Part shown: piece by piece, positions 1 to 7,708 of the stretch | Layout: each line of letters starts with the position of its first letter | How positions within the stretch are numbered: the first letter of the stretch is position 1 | Source of the DNA: SZUA-217 sp034658975 | GTDB taxonomy: Bacteria > Actinomycetota > Acidimicrobiia > Spongiisociales > ZC4RG35 | NCBI GenBank assembly: GCA_034658975.1 | Contig: JAYEGJ010000131.1 | Span: 1-26,036, forward strand | Direction: 5' to 3' | DNA length: 26,036 nucleotides | Made by a program: the position numbers and the translations under genes | Notes under the pieces: model-generated | Databases searched by the model: none | What the model was told of the DNA's origin: nothing | Seen by the model: the letters and a program-made list of their open reading frames with translations, nothing else

Positions 1-1014
1 CTTCTCGGGCTCGTCGGACTCCAGGATCACCTCGACGGCATCGGGAATCGCCGCACGGACCTCGTCGGCCAGGCCCACTCGCGCCTTCTCGAGGAGTTCC
101 ACCTTCACGTAGGCATCAGCAAACTGGTCGGCACGTGCGATCACCTCATCGAGAGTTCCACGCGCCGTCACCAACCGTCGCCCCGCGGTGAGCGGGGCTG
201 CGGTGACGGTGACCGGGAGCCCGGGCTCGGCCTCGATGAGGAGCGCTCCTTTCTGATCGGCCACCTCTCCGAAATCGAGTTGAAGCGGAGACCCGGAGTA
301 CCAGACGGCACTCGCATGGGGCATCTTCTGCTGTCTGTGGAGATGCCCGAGGGCGACATAGGAAAGATGCCCCGGAAACAGCGAACTGGGAACGGCATAG
401 CCGAAGATGTGCGCCGGTCGCTCGCCGCCACCAAGTTTGACCTCGCCCTTCACCGCTCCATAGACCGTGAGATGGCTGACCAGGATGTTGACGGTGTCGG
501 AGCCCATGCCTTCGGTGAGCCGGCCGACGATCCGACGAAGTCGCTCTTCGTAGGCACCTGCATGCTGATCTGGATCCGAATCCATGATGTCCTCGGCCTT
601 GACGATCCCCCGCTGCGAAACGAATGGAAGAAGGGCCGCTTTCACCCCTAGTTCCTCGACATGGAGAACGCCTCCGTCGGCCGGGGAACGAGGAGTGCCG
701 ATGGTCGAGATCCGGCCCATCTCCAGAAGCGGGGCAACGGCGTCGAGACGGGCCGGGTTGTCATGGTTGCCGGCGACAACCACGACATGAGACATCGCGG
801 CCAGGTCGAGGAGTGCCTGCCAGACCACCTTCTCGGCGGAGGGCGAAGGCGAGGCCGTGTCGAAAACGTCTCCCGCCACCACCGTGAGGTCGACGGCGTT
901 GTCGCCGGCAAGACCGACGATCTCGGACAGGACGGCACGGTGCTCCTCGGTCCGATCGCGCCCCCTGATCCGCCTGCCGACGTGCCAATCGGATGTGTGC
1001 AGGATCTTCAGCAC
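1..1014 (-). CDS. sbcD: Exonuclease SbcD (metallophosphoesterase subunit), C-terminus cut by window edge
   Basis: SbcD is the Mn-dependent nuclease subunit of the SbcCD (Mre11-Rad50 type) complex, which trims DNA ends and hairpins. The 338 codons present show the calcineurin-like phosphoesterase motifs in order: SDWHVG (residues 8-13), GDVFD (48-52), GNHD (82-85), then VSHLTVYG and the GHLH metal motif, followed by the start of the SbcD C-terminal domain. The frame is still open at base 1, so the last few dozen residues and any sbcC lie outside. The GTG start overlaps the stop of the upstream HerA-like gene by one base (TAGTG), so the two are translationally coupled. There is no independent promoter. 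The family assignment is firm; only the C-terminus is unseen. Confidence 0.93.
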   Translation of the reverse strand, partial: MLKILHTSDWHVGRRIRGRDRTEEHRAVLSEIVGLAGDNAVDLTVVAGDVFDTASPSPSAEKVVWQALLDLAAMSHVVVVAGNHDNPARLDAVAPLLEMGRISTIGTPRSPADGGVLHVEELGVKAALLPFVSQRGIVKAEDIMDSDPDQHAGAYEERLRRIVGRLTEGMGSDTVNILVSHLTVYGAVKGEVKLGGGERPAHIFGYAVPSSLFPGHLSYVALGHLHRQQKMPHASAVWYSGSPLQLDFGEVADQKGALLIEAEPGLPVTVTAAPLTAGRRLVTARGTLDEVIARADQFADAYVKVELLEKARVGLADEVRAAIPDAVEVILESDEPEK

Positions 1015-2684
1015 TAGAGATCCTCGAAAGGATCTTCCGGGCCCTTGTCACTCATGGGTACAACCGCCTCCGAGGCTCGAGTGGCCCATGCCGGGAACGG
1101 GAATTCCAGCACTAACGGTACGGGGAGCTCCGGCTGGCTCAGGATCATGGTGCCCGGTTTGATGATGGTCGCCCGCTGCCGGTGAACCGACGGCATGAAT
1201 CCGTACTCCTCTCGAGCGGCCTCCGCCGAATCGAGCCTGCCGACGACGCGGATCGAGGAGTTGGCGATGATCCGGCGCTCGACTTCGGACGCGGTCTGCT
1301 GGGCACCGATGAGAATGACGCCGAGCGACCGGCCCCGTTCGGCGACGTCGAGCAACACTTCCTTTATCGGGCTGCTCCCCTCCCGCGGTGCGTATTTGTT
1401 CAACTCGTCGAGCACCACCATCAGCAACTCGTCTGACTGGCCGGCACGCTCCTTCTCCTCGAAAGCCCGCTTGAGGGTGACCCCCACCACGAAGCGTTTG
1501 GCGCGATCGTTGAGGTTGTGCAGATCGACGACGGTCACCTGGGAACGCGACGGGTCGATCCGATGCCGGTCGGGATCGGCAACGTCGGAGCGGATCAGCC
1601 GCCCAACGTGGCGAACCGAGGCTTGCAGGCGGCGCACGAAGGCATTGACCGTCCCGATGCCGATGGCCGGACCGGCCCACCGATGACGATGCTCGTCCGA
1701 TTGCACCCGCTCGGTGATGAGGTCTGCCAACTCCCGGAAGGTCCGCACAGTGACGCCGTCGATCACCGCAGCTCCCGTCTCAGCCGACTCGGCGAAGCGG
1801 AGTTGGGCCATGACGTTGTAGACAACGGTTATGTATTGGCCCCTGTCGTCTTCGGCGTCGGCGAAGAGGAAGGGAAGCAAGTCCGTGTTGCAGAATTCGA
1901 AGACGCTCCAGAAGAAGGAGGTGACGTCGGACCTGGAGGCCACATCGGCGGTCGCCCGCGGATCATCGAATCGTGGCGGGGCAAAGAACCCCACCGACTC
2001 GAACGGCGTTGTCGGCAGACCGAGCTCGGTGTATCTGATTCGCTGCTCATCGTCGAGCCGGTTGTTGACCCTGTCGAGATGGAGAAGGTCCTCGCCCTTG
2101 ACGTTGAAGACCAGCGCCTTGGTGTTGATGGCTGCCGGCCCCAACACCCCGGACGTGAAGAGGGAGTGGAGGAGGAACGTGGCGTAACTCGTCTTGGTGG
2201 CCACCCCGGAGATGCCGGAGATGTTGACGTGGGCTCCCCGCTCTCCGTTGATGAACTCGAAGTTCACCCAAAGGGGCTCGCCGGTTCTCGTCAGGCCCAC
2301 GGGGAGACGGCGCTCCATGCGATCGAAGAAGAGAGCCCGCTCACGCTCATCTCCTCGGGCGATCCGCACGGGCTGGCCGGGTCGTGGCGGAACGAACACC
2401 TCCGGTTCGAACCTCGTGGTCGTGACCTGAGCCACCTCAGTCACTTCGGCCGGGAGAATCCCGTCTTCGATGAGAAACACGTCCGAATCGAATCGGGCAC
2501 CCTCGTGGCCGGCGACCACCTGGCCGACAGACCCGTACATGCGAACCAACTCACCCGTCGGCAGGACACGCTCCAGTGCGACGACATCATCGAGTTGAAG
2601 GAACTCGCCCTCACTGACCCCCACCCAGAACTCGAGAGGCGTCGCTTCCCTCGTGCCGAGGACCCTTCCGACCATGTTTTCCAT
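1014..2684 (-). CDS. HerA-like (DUF87) DNA-translocating ATPase
   Basis: The 556-residue protein belongs to the HerA/FtsK-like hexameric ATPases that pump DNA during end resection, normally with a nuclease partner. An N-terminal beta-barrel (HAS-barrel-like) region of about 120 residues precedes the ATPase core. The P-loop is atypical: GISGVATKTS at 157-166, with Lys164-Thr165 but no Gly before the Lys. Walker B is LMVVLDELNK (421-430), followed by an LIGAQQT sensor-like segment near 458-464 and a possible arginine-finger region (RVVGRLDSAEAA). The ATG at 2684 was chosen because a TACTCT box lies 8 nt upstream and because a longer reading would run into the divergent gene. It is coupled to sbcD downstream. 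It could also be called a generic DUF87 ATPase; a role with SbcD is inferred from the one-base overlap. Confidence 0.85.
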   Translation of the reverse strand: MENMVGRVLGTREATPLEFWVGVSEGEFLQLDDVVALERVLPTGELVRMYGSVGQVVAGHEGARFDSDVFLIEDGILPAEVTEVAQVTTTRFEPEVFVPPRPGQPVRIARGDERERALFFDRMERRLPVGLTRTGEPLWVNFEFINGERGAHVNISGISGVATKTSYATFLLHSLFTSGVLGPAAINTKALVFNVKGEDLLHLDRVNNRLDDEQRIRYTELGLPTTPFESVGFFAPPRFDDPRATADVASRSDVTSFFWSVFEFCNTDLLPFLFADAEDDRGQYITVVYNVMAQLRFAESAETGAAVIDGVTVRTFRELADLITERVQSDEHRHRWAGPAIGIGTVNAFVRRLQASVRHVGRLIRSDVADPDRHRIDPSRSQVTVVDLHNLNDRAKRFVVGVTLKRAFEEKERAGQSDELLMVVLDELNKYAPREGSSPIKEVLLDVAERGRSLGVILIGAQQTASEVERRIIANSSIRVVGRLDSAEAAREEYGFMPSVHRQRATIIKPGTMILSQPELPVPLVLEFPFPAWATRASEAVVPMSDKGPEDPFEDL

Positions 2685-2692
2685 TGCCGCCG

Positions 2693-2698
2693 AGAGTA
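2693..2698 (-). promoter_or_regulatory. -10 box for leaderless HerA-like gene
   Basis: TACTCT on the minus strand lies 8 nt before the ATG at 2684. This spacing puts the transcription start on or next to the start codon. No Shine-Dalgarno sequence is visible. Confidence 0.5.
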
Positions 2699-2708
2699 GA
2701 CAACGGTT

Positions 2709-3164
2709 GTGACAGAATTGAGTTCCATGAATCTGCTCTTTGTCATCTTGATCGGGGTCGCCGGCGGTCTCGCCGGCGCTCTTCAGTCGCAGTTCCTCGG
2801 GATCATGGAGGCGAGAGCGGGCACGCTCGCTTCTGTCTTCGTGACCTATGGCGGTGGCGGGCTGGCGGTGGGCCTCCTCATGCTCGCCATGCGAGGATCC
2901 CGGCTGTCCGACCTGAAGGATGTGCCGTGGTGGGCGCTCACTGCGGGCCTGATGGGCCTGGTGATCGTGGCAACACTCGGCATCACCGTCTCCCGACTCG
3001 GTCTCGGCTCCGGATTGACGCTGTTCACGGGCTCGACATTGATCCTTGCGGCCATCATCGACCACTTCGGGCTCTTCACCCAAGCGAGACCCCTGGATGC
3101 CAGACGCCTTGCCGGTGTTGCCCTGGTCGTGTTCGGGACCTGGCTCGTCGTTGGCAGCGATTAG
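2709..3164 (+). CDS. DMT-superfamily membrane protein, YdcZ/DUF606 type
   Basis: A 151-residue, strongly hydrophobic protein with about five predicted membrane helices, matching the short DMT_YdcZ (DUF606) family, half-size relatives of EamA drug/metabolite transporters. The first helix has the family-like LIGVAGGLAGALQSQF segment, and later helices are GLGSGLTLFTGSTLILAAIID and a C-terminal AGVALVVFGTWLVV. The GTG at 2709 gives six residues before Met7; the ATG at 2727 is an equally plausible start. It diverges from the HerA-like gene across only 24 bp and converges with the EamA gene, their stop codons overlapping by 4 bp. The substrate is unknown; such proteins usually work as homo- or heterodimers. 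Confidence 0.8.
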   Translation: MTELSSMNLLFVILIGVAGGLAGALQSQFLGIMEARAGTLASVFVTYGGGGLAVGLLMLAMRGSRLSDLKDVPWWALTAGLMGLVIVATLGITVSRLGLGSGLTLFTGSTLILAAIIDHFGLFTQARPLDARRLAGVALVVFGTWLVVGSD

Positions 3165-3991
3165 CCCAGGGCAATAGCGCCGACGGCCACCACGGTCAGG
3201 ATAATTCCCGCTACCTGACGGTGGCGCAGATGCTCGTGATTGACGACGCGCGCCAGCACAACTGTCACCACCGGATAGAACGATGACGACACTGCAACCA
3301 GCGCCAGCGACCCCCGGTGGAGAGCCAGCAGCAGGGTCACGTTGGCCATGACATCGAGAACGCCGTTGCCGACAACTATGGCTTTGGGGACGGCACCAAA
3401 GCCCGTCACCTTCCACACCCCGAACGCAGCAATCATCAGGACCACGGCCATGGTGGCGGCGCGCGAGGTGATCAAAGGAAGCAGTCCGGCGCTATCGCTC
3501 GCCTGGTTGATGATCACCGTCCAACCGCCGAATCCGAGGCCCGAGACCACTCCGTACCAAACACCTCCGTAGGGAACGTCCCCGGGCTCGGCAACCCATG
3601 AAGAGAGGACGATGGCAGGAACGGCAATAGCCACCCCCACCCAGGCGAGGACCGACGGCCGCTCCCCGGCGAGGACAGCCACCATGACCGGGAAGGCTCC
3701 GGCGACCGCGCCTGCTGCTGGAGCAACCGCTGCGGCGTGGCCTTTGCCCAGTCCGGCGAAGAGGATGACCAAGCCGATCGCTCCGGAAATCCCAGCGAGC
3801 GCGCCAAACCCGTAGTCGGCTATCGAGGCGCTGCCACCGTTGACCAGAGCAAGGACGGTGACAAGCGGAAATGAGACGACCCCGGCCCAAAGGACGACCG
3901 CGGCGGCAGGCGCACGTTTGGCCCCCTCGCCGCCGAGGAAGTCGGAGATGCCATACAGAACAGAGGTCATGCCTCCGAGAAGGACACCCAC
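3161..3991 (-). CDS. EamA-family (DMT) transporter
   Basis: A 276-residue polytopic membrane protein with ten predicted helices in two EamA repeats (about 1-135 and 145-276). Helix 1 carries the typical VLYGISDFLGGEGAKRA stretch, and the C-terminal repeat ends LAGIILTVVAVGAIALG-like, as in EamA carriers of metabolites or drugs. The GTG start at 3991 is 4 bp after the stop of the sugar-dehydrogenase lipoprotein gene, so the two form an operon, perhaps pairing periplasmic oxidation with export or uptake. The 3' end overlaps the convergent YdcZ-type gene by 4 bp, leaving no room for a terminator between them. Substrate cannot be read from the sequence. Confidence 0.85.
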   Translation of the reverse strand: MGVLLGGMTSVLYGISDFLGGEGAKRAPAAAVVLWAGVVSFPLVTVLALVNGGSASIADYGFGALAGISGAIGLVILFAGLGKGHAAAVAPAAGAVAGAFPVMVAVLAGERPSVLAWVGVAIAVPAIVLSSWVAEPGDVPYGGVWYGVVSGLGFGGWTVIINQASDSAGLLPLITSRAATMAVVLMIAAFGVWKVTGFGAVPKAIVVGNGVLDVMANVTLLLALHRGSLALVAVSSSFYPVVTVVLARVVNHEHLRHRQVAGIILTVVAVGAIALG

Positions 3992-3995
3992 GAGC

Positions 3996-5165
3996 CTATC
4001 CCCGCACCGGGATGATCTTGAGAAGGCGGTCGGTCGTCATCACATAGACCTCGCCAAAGCCGTCGACACCAAAGCTCGCCACGAGCCCGATTACACCCAC
4101 ATCGCCGGTGTAATCGGTGACCTCACCACTCCGGAATCCACGGAGATAGCCGCCGCAATAATCGGAGAAGAGGTACGTGCCGTCGAGTTCCGGGATCGCC
4201 GGGCCCCTGTACACAACGCCGCCGGTGATCGAACAGGTCCCCTCTTCCCCGTGGGGGACCTCGACGACCGGGAGCGTGAGCCCGGCGGTGTCACAGCCCG
4301 AAGAGGGCCGGAAGCAGTGCAGACCCTCGGTGATCGGCCATCCATAGTTGACGTCGGCATCCAACGGACCTACGGATATCTCCTCGAATGCGTTCTGCCC
4401 GACGTCGGCGATATAGATCATCTCGCCATCGATCCAGAATCTCCAGGGGTTGCGGAGCCCGTATTGGAACAACTCGGGCTCCACCCCGCCCTCCACATCG
4501 ATGCGGACCAGTCCGCCCAGCAGGGTGTCCCGATTCTGGCCGTTGCCATACCTGTCGTTGGCTCCCCCACCGTCGCCGAGTCCCAAATAGAGCATCCCTT
4601 CGGGACCGAACTGGATCATCCCACCGTTGTGATTGCCCGCCGGCTGGTTGAGCCTCAGCAACACCTGCTCGCTCCCGGGGTCGATCGAACCGTTGGCAAA
4701 GGCGAACTCCGAAACCACGGTGTCGCCGTCCTTGGCCGAATAGTGGGCAAAGATCCGGTTGGTGTCCTCGGGGTGGACCGCGATCGAGAGCAGTCCCTGT
4801 TCTCCCTGGTTCCTGACCTGGCTGCTGATGTCCAGCACCGCTGTCTCCGAGACGTTGGTGCCGTCGTAAAGCCAAACCTGGCCGTTCTTGGTGGCAATCA
4901 TCGAGAACCCCGGTACCCAGGGCACCAATTGGATCGGGAAGTCCATCCGGACCACCTCCTCATAGGCCAGGCCCTGGAAGGGCGCCAACGTCGTGGTGGT
5001 CGTCGGTGCCACCGTGGTGACAATCACCGGGGCTGCGGTCGTCGGGATTGTCGCTGGGATAGTCGTTGTCGACGGCGGTGGCGTCGTCGGCGTCGTGAGC
5101 GCCAGCTCCTGCTCGGCGGTGCAAGCCGAGAGCACCAGTAAGAAAACAACTGCCAGGCGCCGCAT
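3996..5165 (-). CDS. PQQ-dependent sugar dehydrogenase-like lipoprotein (GSDH beta-propeller)
   Basis: This 389-residue protein resembles soluble glucose/sorbosone dehydrogenases, which oxidise sugars with PQQ outside the cytoplasm. The N-terminus is a lipoprotein signal with lipobox LSAC (Cys15), followed by a low-complexity Thr/Pro linker of about 40 residues. The propeller carries family blocks: GLLSIAVHPED, then NHNGGMIQFGPEGMLYLG containing the catalytic-type His, GLGDGG, YGLRNPWRF with the conserved Arg, and ADVGQNAFEEI. The ATG at 5165 was chosen because it gives a clean signal peptide and has a TAACCT box 8 nt upstream; a longer frame exists but runs into the divergent gene. It is followed at 4 bp by an EamA transporter. 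The exact sugar substrate, and whether PQQ is bound, are unknown. Confidence 0.88.
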   Translation of the reverse strand: MRRLAVVFLLVLSACTAEQELALTTPTTPPPSTTTIPATIPTTAAPVIVTTVAPTTTTTLAPFQGLAYEEVVRMDFPIQLVPWVPGFSMIATKNGQVWLYDGTNVSETAVLDISSQVRNQGEQGLLSIAVHPEDTNRIFAHYSAKDGDTVVSEFAFANGSIDPGSEQVLLRLNQPAGNHNGGMIQFGPEGMLYLGLGDGGGANDRYGNGQNRDTLLGGLVRIDVEGGVEPELFQYGLRNPWRFWIDGEMIYIADVGQNAFEEISVGPLDADVNYGWPITEGLHCFRPSSGCDTAGLTLPVVEVPHGEEGTCSITGGVVYRGPAIPELDGTYLFSDYCGGYLRGFRSGEVTDYTGDVGVIGLVASFGVDGFGEVYVMTTDRLLKIIPVRG

Positions 5166-5173
5166 GACCGTCC

Positions 5174-5179
5174 AGGTTA
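5174..5179 (-). promoter_or_regulatory. -10 box for leaderless sugar-dehydrogenase gene
   Basis: TAACCT on the minus strand, 8 nt before the ATG at 5165. The identical hexamer precedes the ADP-ribosylglycohydrolase-like and mscS genes. Confidence 0.55.
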
Positions 5180-5183
5180 TGCC

Positions 5184-5189
5184 TAGCTT
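5184..5189 (+). promoter_or_regulatory. -10 box for leaderless UMF1 carrier gene
   Basis: TAGCTT lies 8 nt before the GTG at 5198. The divergent gap is only 32 bp, so this box and the one on the other strand sit back to back. Confidence 0.45.
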
Positions 5190-5197
5190 CTCTAACC

Positions 5198-6538
5198 GTG
5201 AGCCAGGTTCAGAAAAACGACCCACGCACGATCTTCGGGTGGGCAATGTACGACTGGGCCAACTCGGCCTACATCACCACCTTCGGCGCCATCGTCGCCG
5301 CCTTCTTCACCGGGGTGATCGTCCCCGAAGAAGGATGGAACGGGTTCTCCGGCCAGACCCTGTGGTCCGCCGTGATTTCCATAGGCGCCATCCTCCTCTT
5401 CCTCTGGATGCCCGTTCTGGGTGCTGTCGCTGATTACGCCTCGGCCAAGAAGCGCTTTCTGCGCTCTTTCGCAGTCATCGGGGCACTGACGACGATCGGT
5501 CTTGCCTTCGTCCCCGACAACGCGGTCGTCTTCTTCCTCATCGTCGTGTTGCTCTCACAGATCGGTTTCGTGGCCGCCAACGTGTTTTATGACGGGTTTC
5601 TCAAGGACATATCCACGGACGACACCATCGACCAGGTCTCGTCGAGGGGATTCGCCTTCGGATACATCGGAGGCGGTCTCTACATCCTCCTTGCCCTGGC
5701 CCTCATACTGCTGAGCGGTGAAGACAGCCTCACCGGACTTTCAGAGGCCACAGCCGTGCGAATCGGCATTGGCGGCGCGGGCGTCTGGTGGATCATCTTC
5801 ACCTGGTTCTCGCTGCGTCGCCTCCCCGACGAAGTCTCCAAGTTCGACCTTCCCGATGGCATGGAAGGGAAGTCACGCCTCCCGGCCTACTTCAAGATCG
5901 GATTCGGCCGCACCATCGCCACCGGGAAGAAGCTCCTCGGCTTCAAGCAGCTTCTGCTGTTCGTCGTCGCCTACTTCTTCTATAACGATGCCACTCAGAC
6001 GGTTATCGCGGTCACGGGAGCGTATGCCGAGGAGACACTCGGCCTGGCGGCCCAGGAGATCATCATCACCTTCCTCATTGTTCAGTTCGTGGCCTTTGGC
6101 GGCGCGTTCGCTTTTGGGGCCCTTGCCGGGCGAGTAGGCGCCAAGAGAGCCATCATGACCTCGCTGGTGGTATGGGTGGGCATCGCTGTGGCAGCGTTCT
6201 TCCTTCCCGAGGGCGATCCGCTTCCTCTCTACGGGTTGGCGGTGTTGGTCGGATTCGTCCTGGGAGGGGTACAGGCGCTCTCGCGGAGCCTCTATGGATC
6301 GATGATCCCCGAGGAGGCCTCGGCAGAGTTCTACGGCTTCTACTCGGTGTTCTCGAAGTTCGCCGCCATCTGGGGACCGCTGGTCTTCGCCCTGGTGAGC
6401 AATGCCACCGGGTCAGGTCGTCCGGCCATCCTCTCGGTGATCATCTTCTTCGTCATCGGATTCATCTTGTTGTCGAAGGTGGACGTCGAGGAGGCCCGAG
6501 CGTCGAGGGAGCGCTGGGTCTTCGCAGACGACGCTTAA
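5198..6538 (+). CDS. MFS transporter, UMF1 / Atg22-like family
   Basis: A 446-residue major facilitator protein with about twelve membrane helices. The UMF1 signature is at the start (GWAMYDWANSAYITTF), followed by a DYASAKKR loop and a central AYFFYNDATQTVIAV segment. Helices 9-11 carry GGVQALSRSLYGSMIPE and EFYGFYSVFSKFAAIWGP, which are characteristic of the bacterial relatives of Atg22 vacuolar effluxers. The GTG start is supported by the closely spaced -10 box and by matching the family N-terminus. It heads a possible unit with the LapA-domain gene 9 bp downstream. A paralogue of the same family lies at 9997-11262. Substrates of bacterial UMF1 carriers are mostly unknown; amino-acid export is suggested by the Atg22 relation only. 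Confidence 0.88.
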   Translation: MSQVQKNDPRTIFGWAMYDWANSAYITTFGAIVAAFFTGVIVPEEGWNGFSGQTLWSAVISIGAILLFLWMPVLGAVADYASAKKRFLRSFAVIGALTTIGLAFVPDNAVVFFLIVVLLSQIGFVAANVFYDGFLKDISTDDTIDQVSSRGFAFGYIGGGLYILLALALILLSGEDSLTGLSEATAVRIGIGGAGVWWIIFTWFSLRRLPDEVSKFDLPDGMEGKSRLPAYFKIGFGRTIATGKKLLGFKQLLLFVVAYFFYNDATQTVIAVTGAYAEETLGLAAQEIIITFLIVQFVAFGGAFAFGALAGRVGAKRAIMTSLVVWVGIAVAAFFLPEGDPLPLYGLAVLVGFVLGGVQALSRSLYGSMIPEEASAEFYGFYSVFSKFAAIWGPLVFALVSNATGSGRPAILSVIIFFVIGFILLSKVDVEEARASRERWVFADDA

Positions 6539-6547
6539 TCTGGGCAC

Positions 6548-6877
6548 ATGGACGAATTCTCCGAAGAAATCCACGATGTAGAGAGCCAACTCGAGCAGGA
6601 GAAGAAGGAGCGCGAGCCCACGCCCGGCTTTCCCTGGGGCGGGCTTGTCGCTGCCCTCGGAATGATCCTCGTCGTGGTGTTCGCTGTTCAGAACACCGAG
6701 TCGGTACCGATCGAATTTCTCTGGATCGACGGCGACTTCCCGCTTTCGATCATCATCCTCGTCACGGCGTTGGCATCAGCGATCCTCACCGCGATCGGCG
6801 GTGGCTTCTATCGAAGACGCCGCGTGAAGAGAAGAGCCGAAAGGGAAGAGCTTCGCCGGCATCGAGACAAGTCCTGA
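6548..6877 (+). CDS. LapA-domain (DUF1049) membrane protein
   Basis: A 109-residue protein with a charged, helical N-terminus (about 30 residues rich in Glu/Lys), two predicted membrane helices (about 30-48 and 62-85) and a strongly basic C-terminal tail (RRRRVKRRAEREELRR). Between the helices is the LapA-family block FAVQNTESVPIEFLW. LapA-type proteins help lipopolysaccharide regulation in Gram-negatives; the role of actinobacterial members is unknown. It follows the UMF1 gene after 9 bp and overlaps the next gene by 4 bp (CTGA). A TAATCT box 6 nt before the ATG overlaps the upstream stop codon and could give separate leaderless transcription. Confidence 0.82.
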   Translation: MDEFSEEIHDVESQLEQEKKEREPTPGFPWGGLVAALGMILVVVFAVQNTESVPIEFLWIDGDFPLSIIILVTALASAILTAIGGGFYRRRRVKRRAEREELRRHRDKS

Positions 6878-7686
6878 GGCCACTCGTTCTCAGCGTCGGG
6901 ACACTGCTTCTCCTCTCGGCATGCCAACCATCCGCCGGAAACGGGTTCGACCAGATCGGGAGAGAACACGAGGGCCAACGTGCGCTGGTCACCTGGATCT
7001 ACGACGGTGACACCGTCGCTGTCGAGACCGACGACGGGGAGTTCGACGTCCGACTGCTGGGAATCAATGCACCTGAGCAAGGCGAGTGCTTCAACGACGA
7101 AGGAACAGACCATCTGATCCAAACCGTGAAAGGGAGGGAGGTGGCCCTGGAGATCGTCGGCACCGACCAGTTCGGCCGTACCTTGGCTCACGTCTTCACC
7201 GGGGATGACATCCATGTGAACCTCCAACTCGTCGAGTCGGGGCTGGCGATTGCCAGCACTCCACGCGACGGGGAGCCCCATGGGCCTTTGCTGCTGGACG
7301 CCGAGGAAGCCGCATGGGACCGTCGTGTGGGTCTCTGGGCGGAGGACGCGTGCGGGGATACCAAGCCACTGCCCCAATTGGTCATCGCGTCGGTCGCGTT
7401 CAACCCCTCCGGACCCGATGATCAAGTCCTCGCCGACGAGACCATCACCATCGCCAATGAAGGCTCCAAGGCCGTCAATCTCACCGGATGGGTCCTCCGC
7501 GATGAGTCATCCCGCCATCGCTACCGGTTCCCCAATGGCAGGAAACTCGAGCCAGGCGATGAGATGGTCATCACCAGCGCCGACGAGGGCTGGGATCCGG
7601 GTAATAGCCCGGTCTGGAACAATTCCGGCGACCAGGCGATGCTCCTGGACAAACAGGGGCGGGTCGTTTCTCGCTGGAGGTACTGA
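6874..7686 (+). CDS. Thermonuclease (SNase)-like lipoprotein with C-terminal lamin-tail domain
   Basis: A 270-residue secreted nuclease candidate. With a CTG start at 6874 the N-terminus is a compact lipoprotein signal ending LLSAC (Cys17). An SNase domain follows (about 36-165) with YDGDTV (Asp46), VRLLGINAPE (Arg60, Glu68) and DQFGRTLA (second catalytic-type Arg). The staphylococcal Ca ligand Asp40 is Asn65 here, a common variant. Residues about 170-270 form a lamin-tail domain, with ITIANEGSKAVNLTGWVLRD and MVITSADEGW blocks. No ATG, GTG or TTG exists in frame near the signal peptide, and the CTG overlaps the LapA-gene stop (CTGA), so coupled initiation at a rare codon is proposed. It probably degrades extracellular DNA/RNA or remodels surface-bound nucleic acid. 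Confidence 0.85.
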   Translation: MRPLVLSVGTLLLLSACQPSAGNGFDQIGREHEGQRALVTWIYDGDTVAVETDDGEFDVRLLGINAPEQGECFNDEGTDHLIQTVKGREVALEIVGTDQFGRTLAHVFTGDDIHVNLQLVESGLAIASTPRDGEPHGPLLLDAEEAAWDRRVGLWAEDACGDTKPLPQLVIASVAFNPSGPDDQVLADETITIANEGSKAVNLTGWVLRDESSRHRYRFPNGRKLEPGDEMVITSADEGWDPGNSPVWNNSGDQAMLLDKQGRVVSRWRY

Positions 7687-7694
7687 GCGCCGAT

Positions 7695-7700
7695 TACTGT
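7695..7700 (+). promoter_or_regulatory. -10 box for leaderless aminotransferase gene
   Basis: TACTGT ends 8 nt before the GTG at 7709, just after the nuclease gene stop. No ribosome binding site is present between box and start. Confidence 0.55.
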
Positions 7701-7708
7701 CTGGCATC

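Noticed and set aside
1518..2699. Long plus-strand open frame of 393 codons opposite the HerA-like gene
   Set aside because: It is antisense to a gene with clear motifs, its translation is low-complexity and charged with no recognisable domain, and high GC makes such frames common.
2685..3416. N-terminal extension of the HerA-like protein upstream of 2684
   Set aside because: The extension runs antisense through the YdcZ-type membrane protein gene, and its translation is composition-biased; the ATG at 2684 has a promoter box 8 nt upstream.
3840..5141. Plus-strand open frame of 433 codons opposite the sugar dehydrogenase gene
   Set aside because: The opposite strand encodes a complete beta-propeller lipoprotein; this frame ends in an Arg-rich low-complexity tail and shows no family features.
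6172..6873. Upstream extension of the nuclease lipoprotein frame
   Set aside because: It overlaps the UMF1 and LapA genes in another frame and would bury the signal peptide.
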